Origin: Burkholderiaceae bacterium
Lineage (GTDB): Bacteria; Pseudomonadota; Gammaproteobacteria; Burkholderiales; Burkholderiaceae
Direction: 5' to 3'
Assembly: GCA_017998575.1 (NCBI GenBank)
Contig: JAGOCV010000195.1
Coordinates: 1 to 7,653 of the forward strand
DNA: 7,653 nt
Shown: in pieces, positions 1-6,224 of the stretch
How positions within the stretch are numbered: position 1 is the stretch's first letter
Layout: the number at the start of each line of letters is the position of its first letter
Notes under the pieces: model-generated
Databases searched by the model: none
What the model saw: only the letters and a program-made list of their open reading frames with translations
Told to the model about the DNA's origin: nothing
Program-made: the position numbers and the translations under genes

Positions 1-1037
1 CCGCCAAACTGCTCGAGTCCGCGCGCAGCACCAACACGCGCCTCCTGCTCAACGAGCGCCTGACCGTCGAGGAAGACGCCGAGGTCAAGGCACAACTTAC
101 GGCCTCGCTCAAGGTGGTGAGCGAAGCCCTGGCCTGGGGTGAGCGCCTGGGTCAGCTGTTCTCGGGCATCAGCCTGGGCTCGGTGCTGCTGCTGGTGGCG
201 CTGGGCCTGGCCATCACCTACGGCCTGATGGGCGTCATCAACATGGCGCACGGCGAGCTGATGATGATCGGCGCCTACGCCACCTACGTCACGCAGGGGC
301 TGTTTCAGCGCTGGTTGCCGGAGGCCGCGTTCGGCTGGTACCTGGTGGCCGCCATCCCCGTGTCGTTCATGGCGTCGGCACTGGTGGGCGCGGCGCTGGA
401 GCGCAGCGTGATCCGTTTCCTCTACGGCCGCCCGCTGGAGACGCTGCTGGCCACCTGGGGTATCAGCCTGATGCTGATGCAGGGCGTGCGCAGCCTCTTC
501 GGCGCGCAGAACGTCGGCGTGGAAAACCCGGCGTGGATGAGCGGCAGCGTGCAACTGCTGCCCAACCTGTCGCTGCCGTGGAACCGCGTGCTCATCGTGC
601 TTTTCGCGGCGCTGGTGCTGGCGGGCGTGGCGTTCCTCATCAGCCGCACGCGGCTGGGCCTGTTCGTGCGCGGGGTCACGCAGAACCGCCCGATCGCTTC
701 GTGCATGGGCGTGAACACGGCGCGCGTGGACACCTATGCGTTCGCGCTGGGCTCGGGCATCGCGGGCCTGGCGGGCTGTGCGCTCAGCCAGATCGGCAAC
801 GTGGGGCCCGACCTCGGCCAGACCTACATCGTCGATGCCTTCATGGTGGCTGTGGTGGGCGGCGTGGGCCAGCTGGCCGGCACCGTGTACGCGGCGCTGG
901 GCCTGGGCATCCTCAACAAGCTGCTCGAAGGCTGGACGGGCGCCGTGCTGGCCAAAATCACCGTGCTGGTGCTGATCATCGTGTTCATCCAGAAGCGTCC
1001 CCAGGGCATCTTCGCAATAAAAGGAAGAGAAGCATGA
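1..1037 (+). CDS. urtB: Urea ABC transporter permease UrtB (5' end outside window)
   Basis: Inner-membrane permease of the high-affinity urea importer UrtABCDE, a LivH-type member of the branched-chain amino acid transporter group. The frame is open from the window edge (first full codon at 3) to TGA at 1035-1037, showing 344 residues. The first roughly 45 visible residues are hydrophilic and helical in character and belong to the extra N-terminal domain typical of UrtB. They are followed by multiple membrane segments including SLGSVLLLVALGLAITYGL and the family-typical stretch GVINMAHGELMMIGAYA. The cytoplasmic loop that contacts the ATPase is probably the region around RTRLGLFVRGVTQNRPIA. 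A GTG at 114 could be taken as a start, but it has no ribosome binding site and the conserved frame continues upstream, so the gene is truncated by the window rather than short. Its stop overlaps the urtC start by 4 bases. UrtB is known to pair with UrtC to form the membrane channel. Confidence 0.95.
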   Translation, partial: AKLLESARSTNTRLLLNERLTVEEDAEVKAQLTASLKVVSEALAWGERLGQLFSGISLGSVLLLVALGLAITYGLMGVINMAHGELMMIGAYATYVTQGLFQRWLPEAAFGWYLVAAIPVSFMASALVGAALERSVIRFLYGRPLETLLATWGISLMLMQGVRSLFGAQNVGVENPAWMSGSVQLLPNLSLPWNRVLIVLFAALVLAGVAFLISRTRLGLFVRGVTQNRPIASCMGVNTARVDTYAFALGSGIAGLAGCALSQIGNVGPDLGQTYIVDAFMVAVVGGVGQLAGTVYAALGLGILNKLLEGWTGAVLAKITVLVLIIVFIQKRPQGIFAIKGREA

Positions 1038-2236
1038 GCCCGACGACCCTGCAATTGCCGTCGAAGGCGCCGCTGATGTCCGGCCGCGGCTGGAGCGGCT
1101 TCCTCGTGGCGCTGGTCTTCGTGTGCGCCGTCGCGCCGCTGGCCAACATGGTGGTGCCCGAGGGCAGCCTGTTCCACATGAGCGACTTCATGGTGGCGCT
1201 GCTGGGCAAGATCATGTGCTACGCCATCTGCGCGCTGGCCATGGACCTGATCTGGGGCTACACCGGCATCCTGTCGCTGGGACACGGCCTGTTCTTCGCC
1301 CTGGGCGGCTACATGATGGGCATGTACCTCATGCGCCAGATCGGCCTGGACGGCAACTACAAGAGCGAGCTGCCCGACTTCATGGTGTTCCTCGACTGGA
1401 AGGCGCTGCCCTGGCACTGGACGTTCAGCGACTCGTTCCTCTTCCAGGCGCTGATGGTGGTGGCGGTGCCGGGACTGCTCGCGTTCGTGTTCGGCTACTT
1501 CGCCTTCCGCTCCCGCATCAAGGGCGTGTACTTCTCCATCATCACGCAGGCGATGACGTTCGCCGCCATGCTGCTGTTCTTCCGCAACGAGACTGGCTTC
1601 GGCGGCAACAACGGCTTCACCGACTTCAAGCGGATTCTCGACATCCCGATCGCCACGCAGCAGATGCGCATGACGCTCTTCGTCATCACCGGCCTCACGC
1701 TGCTGGGCTTCTTCCTGTTCTCGCGCTGGCTCGTCACCTCGAAGTTCGGCCGGGTGCTGCAGGCCATCCGCGATGCGGAGAGCCGCGTGATGTTCTCGGG
1801 CTACAACCCGCTCGCCTACAAGCTCACCATCTGGACCCTGTCGGCCATGATGTGCGGCGTGGCCGGCGCGCTCTACGTGCCGCAGGTGGGCATCATCAAC
1901 CCCAGCGAAATGTCCGCGCCCAATTCGATCGAGATCGCCATATGGGCGGCCGTGGGCGGTCGCGCCACGCTGATCGGCCCCATCGTCGGCGCCTTCCTCG
2001 TCAACGGCGCCAAGAGCTATTTCACCGTGGCCTTTCCCGAGTACTGGCTCTACTTCCTGGGCCTGCTGTTCATTGCGGTGACGCTGTTCCTGCCGCAGGG
2101 CGTGGCGGGCCTGGTGCGCCAGCTGCTGGCGCGGCGTGGCAGCAAGTTCGTCAAGGGCGCCGTCGCACCGCCGCCGACGCAGGCCCTGGCCGAGAGCCGC
2201 GCGCACGAGGCCGGCGCCGAAGGAGCCAGACCATGA
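1034..2236 (+). CDS. urtC: Urea ABC transporter permease UrtC
   Basis: Second (LivM-type) membrane subunit of the urea importer, 400 residues. The start is fixed by AAGGA about 8 bases upstream (AGGA at 1022-1025) and by the ATGA overlap with urtB. After a short cytoplasmic N-terminus there are hydrophobic segments near residues 21-40, 53-72, 78-100, 137-158, 165-183, 213-232, 265-282, 298-325 and 337-358. The LivM-like stretch DLIWGYTGILSLGHGLFFAL is at 71-90. The probable ATPase-coupling loop is at 238-260 (GRVLQAIRDAESRVMFSGYN). WAAVGGRATLIGPIVGA (304-320) is another family-typical stretch. The last 30 or so residues are a hydrophilic, Ala/Pro-rich tail with no recognisable motif. The gene ends by overlapping the urtD ATG (ATGA at 2233-2236), which suggests translational coupling. 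Confidence 0.96.
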   Translation: MSPTTLQLPSKAPLMSGRGWSGFLVALVFVCAVAPLANMVVPEGSLFHMSDFMVALLGKIMCYAICALAMDLIWGYTGILSLGHGLFFALGGYMMGMYLMRQIGLDGNYKSELPDFMVFLDWKALPWHWTFSDSFLFQALMVVAVPGLLAFVFGYFAFRSRIKGVYFSIITQAMTFAAMLLFFRNETGFGGNNGFTDFKRILDIPIATQQMRMTLFVITGLTLLGFFLFSRWLVTSKFGRVLQAIRDAESRVMFSGYNPLAYKLTIWTLSAMMCGVAGALYVPQVGIINPSEMSAPNSIEIAIWAAVGGRATLIGPIVGAFLVNGAKSYFTVAFPEYWLYFLGLLFIAVTLFLPQGVAGLVRQLLARRGSKFVKGAVAPPPTQALAESRAHEAGAEGARP

Positions 2237-3105
2237 CGCCCGATCTGCTGGAGCAAGGCGCGCAGCGGGTGGCGGCGCGCATCGAGAAACTCAAGACCGA
2301 AACCGAATCGGGCGGACGCAGTGCCGGCTACGCACGCCCGCATGTGGCCGGCGAGGTGGACGTCACGCACGGCCGCATCCTGTATCTGGAAGACGTGAGC
2401 GTGAGCTTCGACGGCTTCAAGGCCATCAACAGGCTCAACCTCGACATCGCCCCGGGGGAGCTGCGCTGCATCATCGGCCCCAACGGTGCGGGCAAGACCA
2501 CGATGATGGACATCATCACCGGCAAGACCCGGCCAGACGAAGGACAGGTCTATTTCGGCAGCACCATCGACCTTCTGGCCCACAACGAGCCCGAGATCGC
2601 CCAACTGGGCATCGGCCGCAAGTTCCAGAAGCCCACGGTGTTCGAGCAGCTCACGGTGTTCGAGAACCTCGAGCTCGCGCTCAAGACCGACAAGGGCGTG
2701 AAGACGTCGATGCTGTTCAGGCTCGACTCGGCCCAGGGCGACCGGCTCGCCGAGGTGCTGCACACGATCCACCTGGCGGGCAGCGTGACGCGCATGGCGG
2801 GCAACCTCAGCCATGGCCAGAAACAGTGGCTGGAGATCGGCATGCTGCTCATGCAGGATCCGAAGCTGTTGCTGCTCGACGAACCCGTGGCCGGCATGAC
2901 CGACGAGGAAACCGCGCGCACGGCCGAGCTGTTCCTCTCGCTCAAGGGCAAGCACTCGCTGATGGTGGTGGAGCACGACATGTCGTTCATCCGGGCCATC
3001 AGCGAGATCGTCACCGTGCTGTGCGACGGCTCGGTGCTGGCGCAGGGCACGCTGGACGAGGTGCAGGCCGACGAGCGTGTGATCGAGGTCTATCTTGGGC
3101 GATGA
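2233..3105 (+). CDS. urtD: Urea ABC transporter ATP-binding protein UrtD
   Basis: Cytoplasmic ATPase subunit (LivG-like) of the urea importer, 290 residues. The start is supported by AAGGAG at 2220-2225, 7 bases before the ATG, and by the 4-base overlap with urtC. Nucleotide-binding motifs are complete: Walker A GPNGAGKTT at 82-90, Q-loop FQ at 131-132, signature LSHGQ at 192-196, Walker B LLLLDEP at 212-218 and the switch histidine H248 (VVEHD). The signature has His in place of the more common Gly (LSGGQ), which as I recall is usual in UrtD. About 48 residues precede the ABC domain as a charged N-terminal extension (for example RVAARIEKLKTETES); its role is unknown. UrtD should form the ATPase dimer with UrtE. 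Its stop is followed by a 78-base gap, unlike the overlapping junctions upstream. Confidence 0.96.
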   Translation: MTPDLLEQGAQRVAARIEKLKTETESGGRSAGYARPHVAGEVDVTHGRILYLEDVSVSFDGFKAINRLNLDIAPGELRCIIGPNGAGKTTMMDIITGKTRPDEGQVYFGSTIDLLAHNEPEIAQLGIGRKFQKPTVFEQLTVFENLELALKTDKGVKTSMLFRLDSAQGDRLAEVLHTIHLAGSVTRMAGNLSHGQKQWLEIGMLLMQDPKLLLLDEPVAGMTDEETARTAELFLSLKGKHSLMVVEHDMSFIRAISEIVTVLCDGSVLAQGTLDEVQADERVIEVYLGR

Positions 3106-3183
3106 GATCGTCTCTGGCGTGGTGCGCCGCTCCCGGCCAGCCTCCGCCCACCGGCAGCCCACCACCACACCCGCAAGCCCGAC
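3106..3183 (+). other. urtD-urtE intergenic gap, C-rich and without a clear Shine-Dalgarno site
   Basis: This 78-base spacer separates urtD from urtE, whereas the two upstream junctions in the operon overlap. It is exactly 26 codons in the same frame as both genes and holds no stop and no ATG, GTG or TTG in that frame. Its second half (3141-3183) has 26 C and only 7 G, a composition like a Rho loading region. The bases before the urtE ATG (gcaagcccgac) contain no recognisable GGAG-type site. I see no T-tract terminator and only a 4-bp GGCG/CGCC pairing. A regulatory role is inference only. Confidence 0.5.
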
Positions 3184-3876
3184 ATGCTGACCGTCAAGAA
3201 CATCAACCAGTACTACGGCGGCTCGCACATCCTGCGCGACGTCAGCCTCGAAGCCCGACTGGGCAAGGTCACCGTGCTGCTAGGCCGCAACGGCGTGGGC
3301 AAGACCACGCTGCTCAAGAGCCTCATGGGCCTGGTGCCGATCAAGACCGGCAGCATCGAATTCGACGGCCGGTCCATCCATGACGCCACGCCCTACGAAC
3401 GCGCACGCGCCGGCATCGGCTTCGTGCCGCAGGGCCGCGAGATCTTCGCGCGCCTCACGGTGGAAGAAAACCTGCGCATGGGGCTGGCCTATCGCAGCGG
3501 TTCCACGCCGGTGCCGGCCGAGCTGTACGAGCTGTTCCCGGTGCTCAAGCAGATGCTGCACCGGCGCGGTGGCGATCTGTCGGGCGGGCAGCAGCAGCAA
3601 CTGGCCATCGCGCGGGCGCTCGCGCCCGGACCGCGCCTGTTGATCCTCGACGAGCCCACGGAGGGCATCCAGCCCAGCGTCATCAAGGACATCGGCCGCG
3701 TGATCCGCATGCTGGCCGACCGCGGCGACATGGCCATCCTGCTGTGCGAGCAGTACTACGACTTCGCCGAGGAACTGGCGGACGACTACCTCGTGATGGA
3801 GCGTGGCGAGGTCATTGCGCGTGGCCCCGGCGCCGAGATGAAGTCCAAAGGCATCCGCCAGCTCGTGGCGATCTGA
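3184..3876 (+). CDS. urtE: Urea ABC transporter ATP-binding protein UrtE
   Basis: Second cytoplasmic ATPase (LivF-like) of the urea importer, 230 residues. The N-terminus MLTVKNINQYYGGSHILRDV is UrtE-like, and no earlier start codon exists in frame after the urtD stop, so the ATG at 3184 is secure despite a poor ribosome binding site. Motifs: Walker A GRNGVGKTT at 34-42, Q-loop Q83 (VPQGREIF), signature LSGGQ at 132-136, Walker B LLILDEP at 152-158. At the switch position there is Gln (CEQ, Q190) where most ABC ATPases have His; LivF-type proteins commonly read VEQN here, so this is family-typical rather than a defect. It should pair with UrtD to power urea uptake, which feeds nitrogen to urease or urea amidolyase; neither is in this window. 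It is the last urt gene seen, and no clear terminator follows it. Confidence 0.96.
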   Translation: MLTVKNINQYYGGSHILRDVSLEARLGKVTVLLGRNGVGKTTLLKSLMGLVPIKTGSIEFDGRSIHDATPYERARAGIGFVPQGREIFARLTVEENLRMGLAYRSGSTPVPAELYELFPVLKQMLHRRGGDLSGGQQQQLAIARALAPGPRLLILDEPTEGIQPSVIKDIGRVIRMLADRGDMAILLCEQYYDFAEELADDYLVMERGEVIARGPGAEMKSKGIRQLVAI

Positions 3877-4026
3877 GCGTGCGCCGCTGGGCGCGTGGCG
3901 GCTTGTGCGCACCGTTCACCGGCACTTCATCTGCCAGACAGTCTTGCCACAAGCTGGCGATTTCCTTTGCCTTGTGTTTACCGGAAGTTCACGTGGCGAC
4001 CGGACGATGAAGGCTCTTCATCTCCG
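3877..4026. other. Intergenic region between urtE and the RcnB-like gene
   Basis: About 160 bases lie between the urtE stop and the probable original start of the next gene. A 6-bp pairing GTGCGC (3879-3884) with GCGCAC (3907-3912) follows the urtE stop but has a long interior and no T-tract, so it is not a convincing terminator. I looked for a sigma-70 promoter: TTGCCA at 3944-3949 resembles a -35 box, but no acceptable -10 box lies at the right distance. The only strong structure is the inverted repeat at 4006-4022, listed separately. Confidence 0.4.
4006..4022. repeat. Perfect inverted repeat just upstream of the RcnB-like gene
   Basis: GATGAAG (4006-4012) and CTTCATC (4016-4022) are perfect inverse complements around a 3-base centre (GCT). 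The repeat ends 4 bases before the AAAGGA ribosome binding site (4027-4032) of the RcnB-like gene. It could be an operator half-site pair or a 5' UTR hairpin that affects access to that site. It is not followed by a T-tract on either strand, so it is not a terminator. Function is unknown. Confidence 0.45.
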
Positions 4027-4079
4027 AAAGGAAACGCCATGAACACCGCGAGCAAGATCACCCGGCGCTGGCTGCATCG
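4027..4079 (+). other. Probable original start and frameshifted signal peptide of the RcnB-like gene
   Basis: A good ribosome binding site, AAAGGA at 4027-4032, precedes an ATG at 4039 by 6 bases. That ATG encodes MNTASKITRRW, a basic signal-peptide N-region, but its frame then runs into unrelated Arg/Pro-rich sequence. The frame of the mature protein, read back from 4080, gives LAAS directly before MGLSAVATAQ, a short hydrophobic core ending in an AxA cleavage site. Joining the two restores a plausible Sec signal peptide. The distance from 4039 to 4080 is 41 bases, so one base is missing (or four). Loss of one copy of a CTGG unit near 4068-4071 would give exactly this. It may be a real mutation or a sequencing error. 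Confidence 0.6.
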
Positions 4080-4439
4080 ATGGGCTTGTCGGCCGTCGCC
4101 ACCGCCCAGCCGCGCCACGCACCGCCGGCCGAACGCGTCGTCGTCGTGCGGCCTGGCGAAGTGCGCCACGCGCCGCCTGTGCGCTATGCCCCGCCGCCGC
4201 GCCACGCGGCCCCGGTGCGCTACGTGCACGTCGACGAGCGACGCTTCGCGCGCTATCACCGCGGCCAGCGCATGCCGGCCGCCTACCGTGCGCCGCAATA
4301 CGTGGTGACGGACTGGCGAGCCCACCGGCTGGCGGCGCCGCCGCGCGGGCATCAATGGGTGCGCGATCGTGACGGCCGCGACTTCGCGCTCGTGGCCATC
4401 GCCACCGGCCTGATCGCAAGCGTTGTGTTGAGCCGCTGA
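4080..4439 (+). CDS. RcnB-family periplasmic protein, signal peptide apparently frameshifted
   Basis: Small secreted protein related to RcnB, the E. coli periplasmic protein involved in nickel and cobalt homeostasis. From the first in-frame ATG it has 119 residues. The C-terminal half carries the family pattern: a Tyr/Arg-rich stretch (RYHRGQRMPAAYRAPQYVV), then DWRAHRLAAPPRGHQWVRD (78-96), then a hydrophobic end, FALVAIATGLIASVVLS (102-118). The N-terminal half is Arg/His/Pro-rich, with RHAPP at 12-16, RHAPPVRY at 29-36 and RHAAPVRY at 41-48; the histidines might bind metal, which is inference. The ATG at 4080 has no ribosome binding site and leaves only a stub of a signal peptide, so the functional start is probably 4039 in another frame (see the entry at 4027-4079). 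If the shift is real, this copy is probably not exported and may be a pseudogene. The neighbours give no hint of a metal resistance cluster. Confidence 0.75.
   Translation: MGLSAVATAQPRHAPPAERVVVVRPGEVRHAPPVRYAPPPRHAAPVRYVHVDERRFARYHRGQRMPAAYRAPQYVVTDWRAHRLAAPPRGHQWVRDRDGRDFALVAIATGLIASVVLSR
4164..4223 (+). repeat. Imperfect 24-base direct repeat inside the RcnB-like gene
   Basis: The 24 bases at 4164-4187 and 4200-4223 match at 20 positions and encode RHAPPVRY and RHAAPVRY. A shorter relative, RHAPP, lies at 4113-4127. The spacing between the two copies is 36 bases. This looks like an internal duplication in a low-complexity, His-containing region of the mature protein. Confidence 0.6.
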
Positions 4440-4471
4440 CGAGCCGCCCGCCGGGCGCTGAGCAAACAGGA

Positions 4472-4504
4472 ACGGCGCACAGCCCGAAGGCCGTGCGCCG
4501 TTTT
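4472..4504 (+). terminator. Intrinsic terminator after the RcnB-like gene, possibly bidirectional
   Basis: ACGGCGCAC (4472-4480) pairs perfectly with GTGCGCCGT (4493-4501), with an inner GCC/GGC pairing around a CGAA loop (4485-4488). The top strand then reads TTTT at 4501-4504, a short U-tract. The hairpin sits in the convergent gap between the RcnB-like gene and the ComEA-like gene. On the bottom strand the stem is followed by TCCTGTTTG, a weaker U-tract, so it may also stop transcription of the ComEA-like gene. A weaker bulged stem-loop at 4442-4459 directly follows the RcnB-like stop codon. Confidence 0.8.
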
Positions 4505-4553
4505 CCGTGGGTTGCAGGCCGCAGTCGGTGTTGCCGCCGGGCCTGCTGTCCGG

Positions 4554-4871
4554 TCAGGGCTTCGCCTTGGCCGCGGCAGCGGACTTGTCGGCGGCCGCGG
4601 CCTTGTAGGACTCGCCGTTGACGGTCAGACCCTCGCCCGAGAACTTGGCGGCGTTCTTGTCGCCGATACCTTTCACGCGGGCGCGCAGATCGGCCCAGCT
4701 CTTGAAGTCGCCTTTCTTTCGCTCATCGAGGATGCGTGACGACAGGCTCGGGCCGATACCCTTGATGCCGTCGAGTTCGGCCGCCGTGGCCTTGTTGACT
4801 TCCGGGGCGGCGAACGCCAGGCCGGCCCAGAGGGCGAGGGTGGCCAGCAGGCCCGTCTTGATGATGCGCAT
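4554..4871 (-). CDS. Secreted ComEA-like helix-hairpin-helix DNA-binding protein
   Basis: Protein of 105 residues. The start at 4871 is chosen because of a strong AGGAGG site 9 bases upstream and the signal peptide that begins there; the frame stays open upstream to 5054 but that part looks noncoding. Residues 1-22 form a Sec signal peptide with a cleavage site near AFAA. The mature part has two helix-hairpin-helix motifs of the ComEA type: LDGIKGIGPSLSSRIL (33-48) and DLRARVKGIGDKNAAKF (61-77), preceded by the typical VNKATAAEL (25-33). The tail is Ala/Lys-rich. ComEA proteins bind double-stranded DNA in the periplasm during natural transformation; whether this short soluble form acts in DNA uptake is inferred from family only. 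It follows lapB on the same strand after a 186-base gap and so may have its own promoter. Confidence 0.9.
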   Translation of the reverse strand: MRIIKTGLLATLALWAGLAFAAPEVNKATAAELDGIKGIGPSLSSRILDERKKGDFKSWADLRARVKGIGDKNAAKFSGEGLTVNGESYKAAAADKSAAAAKAKP

Positions 4872-4880
4872 GGGTGTTTT

Positions 4881-4886
4881 CCTCCT
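4881..4886 (-). promoter_or_regulatory. Strong ribosome binding site that sets the ComEA-like start
   Basis: On the bottom strand AGGAGG lies 9 bases before the ATG at 4869-4871. It is the best match to the Shine-Dalgarno consensus that I noticed in the window and rules against the longer upstream starts in the same frame. Confidence 0.85.
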
Positions 4887-5057
4887 GAATGACATGATGG
4901 GCCGGCAGGCGCCGCGCCCGCTTTCGCCACCGGCTTGCGGCAGCGAGGCCGCATCTTGTCCGTGCACGGCAGACCCGGATCGGCAGCCTTGCAGAGTTTT
5001 ACGAATTCGTGTTTCAGGAGAGTGCGACGCGTCCTGCATCGCACGCATGCGCAAGGG
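4887..5057. other. Intergenic region between lapB and the ComEA-like gene
   Basis: I recognise no gene here. It contains a 10-base perfect palindrome, ACGAATTCGT, at 5001-5010. On the bottom strand this is followed by an A-rich stretch (cgtaaaact) that could contain a weak -10 box (TAAAAC), but no good -35 box sits at the right distance. A promoter for the ComEA-like gene is expected here but I cannot place it. Confidence 0.4.
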
Positions 5058-6224
5058 TCAGAGTTCTTCGACGCGCCGGGCCGGGTAGCTGTCCCAGGCC
5101 TGGCAACCCGGGCATTGCCAGAAATGCCTCTGCGCCTCGAAGCCGCAGGCGGCGCATCGGTAGCGCATGAGGGGCTTGGCCGCATGGTCCAGCGCGCGCT
5201 GCACCTGCGGATGCAACTGCTCCGATTCGAGCCGCTCCCTGGACAGCCAGCGCGATGCGGCGACGAGCGAAGGCTCGCGGCGCAGGTGCTCGGCATACCA
5301 GGCGGTCGCGGTGGGCGTGTCGGCACCGGGTGCGGGAAGAGGCGCACCCGAGAGGATCAGTGCCTCGACCAGATCGAGCGAGGGCGACTGTGCGTAGCTG
5401 GCCAGCAAGAGGTCGCGTGCCTCGGTCTCGTGACCACTGGCCTGCGCGGCCTCGACCAACTCGCGCGCGAACAACGGAAGACTGATGGGCGAGGCATCCA
5501 CCAGCGTGCGCAGGTGCCGCCACGCGTCGTCGGCCAGGCCGTCGCGCATCAGCAGCGAGGCCAGTTCGATACGGGCGCGCGGTGCGGCGGGCGCGGTGGC
5601 AACGGCTTGCTCCAGCAGTTCGCGGGCCTGGACGTCGCGGCCGCCGGCCACATGGCCTGCGGCCTGCTCGCACAGGTAATGCGCGCGGCGGCCGCCGAAG
5701 CTGGCCTGGTCGCTGCCGTCGAGCCGGCGTGCGATCTCGGCGGCCTGGCTCCAGTCGCGCGAGCGCTCGTAGATGGCCAGGAGCGCGAGCCGTGCCTGGT
5801 TTTCGAAGGCCGTGCCTTCCAGGCGGCGCAGTGCGTCTTCCGCCCGGTCGAGCAGGCCGGCCTTGAGGAAGTCGAGCGCCAGCGCGTGCTGCGCGCGGTC
5901 GCGATCGGCCTGCGAGAGGTCGGCGCGCGAAAGCAGATGCTCGTGCACCCGCACGGCCCGGTCGTATTCGCCGCGGCGGCGGAACAGGTTGCCCAGCGCG
6001 AAGTGCAGTTCGGAGGTGTCGGGGTCGTTCTGGACGGCCTCGATGAAGGCGTCGATGGCCTGGTCCTGCTGTTCGTTGAGCAGGAAGTTCAGGCCTTTGA
6101 AATAAGCGCGAGGCGCGTTGCGGTTTTCGATGCGCAGCTGGCGCAGGTCGAAGCGGGACGCCAGCCATCCCAGCGCGAAGGCGACGGGCAGACCCAGCAG
6201 CAGCCAGCTGAAATCAAACTCCAT
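5058..6224 (-). CDS. lapB: Lipopolysaccharide assembly protein LapB (YciM)
   Basis: Inner-membrane-anchored TPR protein of 388 residues, the usual length for the family. In E. coli LapB works with FtsH to control LpxC degradation and so balances lipopolysaccharide against phospholipid; the same role is inferred here. An N-terminal membrane anchor (residues 5-22) is followed by FDLRQLRIENRNAPRAYFKG, typical of LapB. TPR-like helical repeats then run to about residue 340, for example FKGLNFLLNEQQDQAIDAFI and LHFALGNLFRRRGEYDRAV. The C-terminal rubredoxin-like metal site has four cysteines, C357-x2-C360 and C371-x2-C374 (YRCAACGFE, QCPGCQAWDSY), all intact. The start overlaps the end of lapA by 11 bases and has no Shine-Dalgarno site, so translation is probably coupled to lapA. 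Confidence 0.95.
   Translation of the reverse strand: MEFDFSWLLLGLPVAFALGWLASRFDLRQLRIENRNAPRAYFKGLNFLLNEQQDQAIDAFIEAVQNDPDTSELHFALGNLFRRRGEYDRAVRVHEHLLSRADLSQADRDRAQHALALDFLKAGLLDRAEDALRRLEGTAFENQARLALLAIYERSRDWSQAAEIARRLDGSDQASFGGRRAHYLCEQAAGHVAGGRDVQARELLEQAVATAPAAPRARIELASLLMRDGLADDAWRHLRTLVDASPISLPLFARELVEAAQASGHETEARDLLLASYAQSPSLDLVEALILSGAPLPAPGADTPTATAWYAEHLRREPSLVAASRWLSRERLESEQLHPQVQRALDHAAKPLMRYRCAACGFEAQRHFWQCPGCQAWDSYPARRVEEL

Noticed and set aside
114..116. GTG as the true start of urtB
   Set aside because: The frame is open back to the window edge with sequence fitting the UrtB N-terminal domain, and there is no ribosome binding site before the GTG.
824..2206. Long open frame on the minus strand opposite urtB and urtC
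   Set aside because: It lies antisense to two well-recognised permease genes, has Arg/His/Ala-rich low-complexity translation and no recognisable domain; it is a by-product of high GC.
2050..3228. Long open frame on the minus strand opposite urtC and urtD
   Set aside because: Antisense to clear genes, with a composition-driven translation and no family features.
3563..3753. UrtE as a defective ATPase because the switch histidine is Gln
   Set aside because: LivF-type subunits commonly have Gln at this place, and all other motifs are intact.
3879..3912. Terminator after urtE formed by GTGCGC and GCGCAC
   Set aside because: Only 6 bp pair, the interior is long and there is no T-tract on the + strand.
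3944..3972. Sigma-70 promoter for the RcnB-like gene with TTGCCA as -35
   Set aside because: The hexamer 17 bases downstream is TTGCCT, which is a poor -10 box.
5001..5010. ACGAATTCGT palindrome as an operator
   Set aside because: A 10-base palindrome of this kind is short, isolated and not clearly linked to a promoter, so it is only noted as part of the gap.
4872..5054. N-terminal extension of the ComEA-like protein up to 5054
   Set aside because: The extension would bury the signal peptide, and AGGAGG lies directly before the shorter start at 4871.
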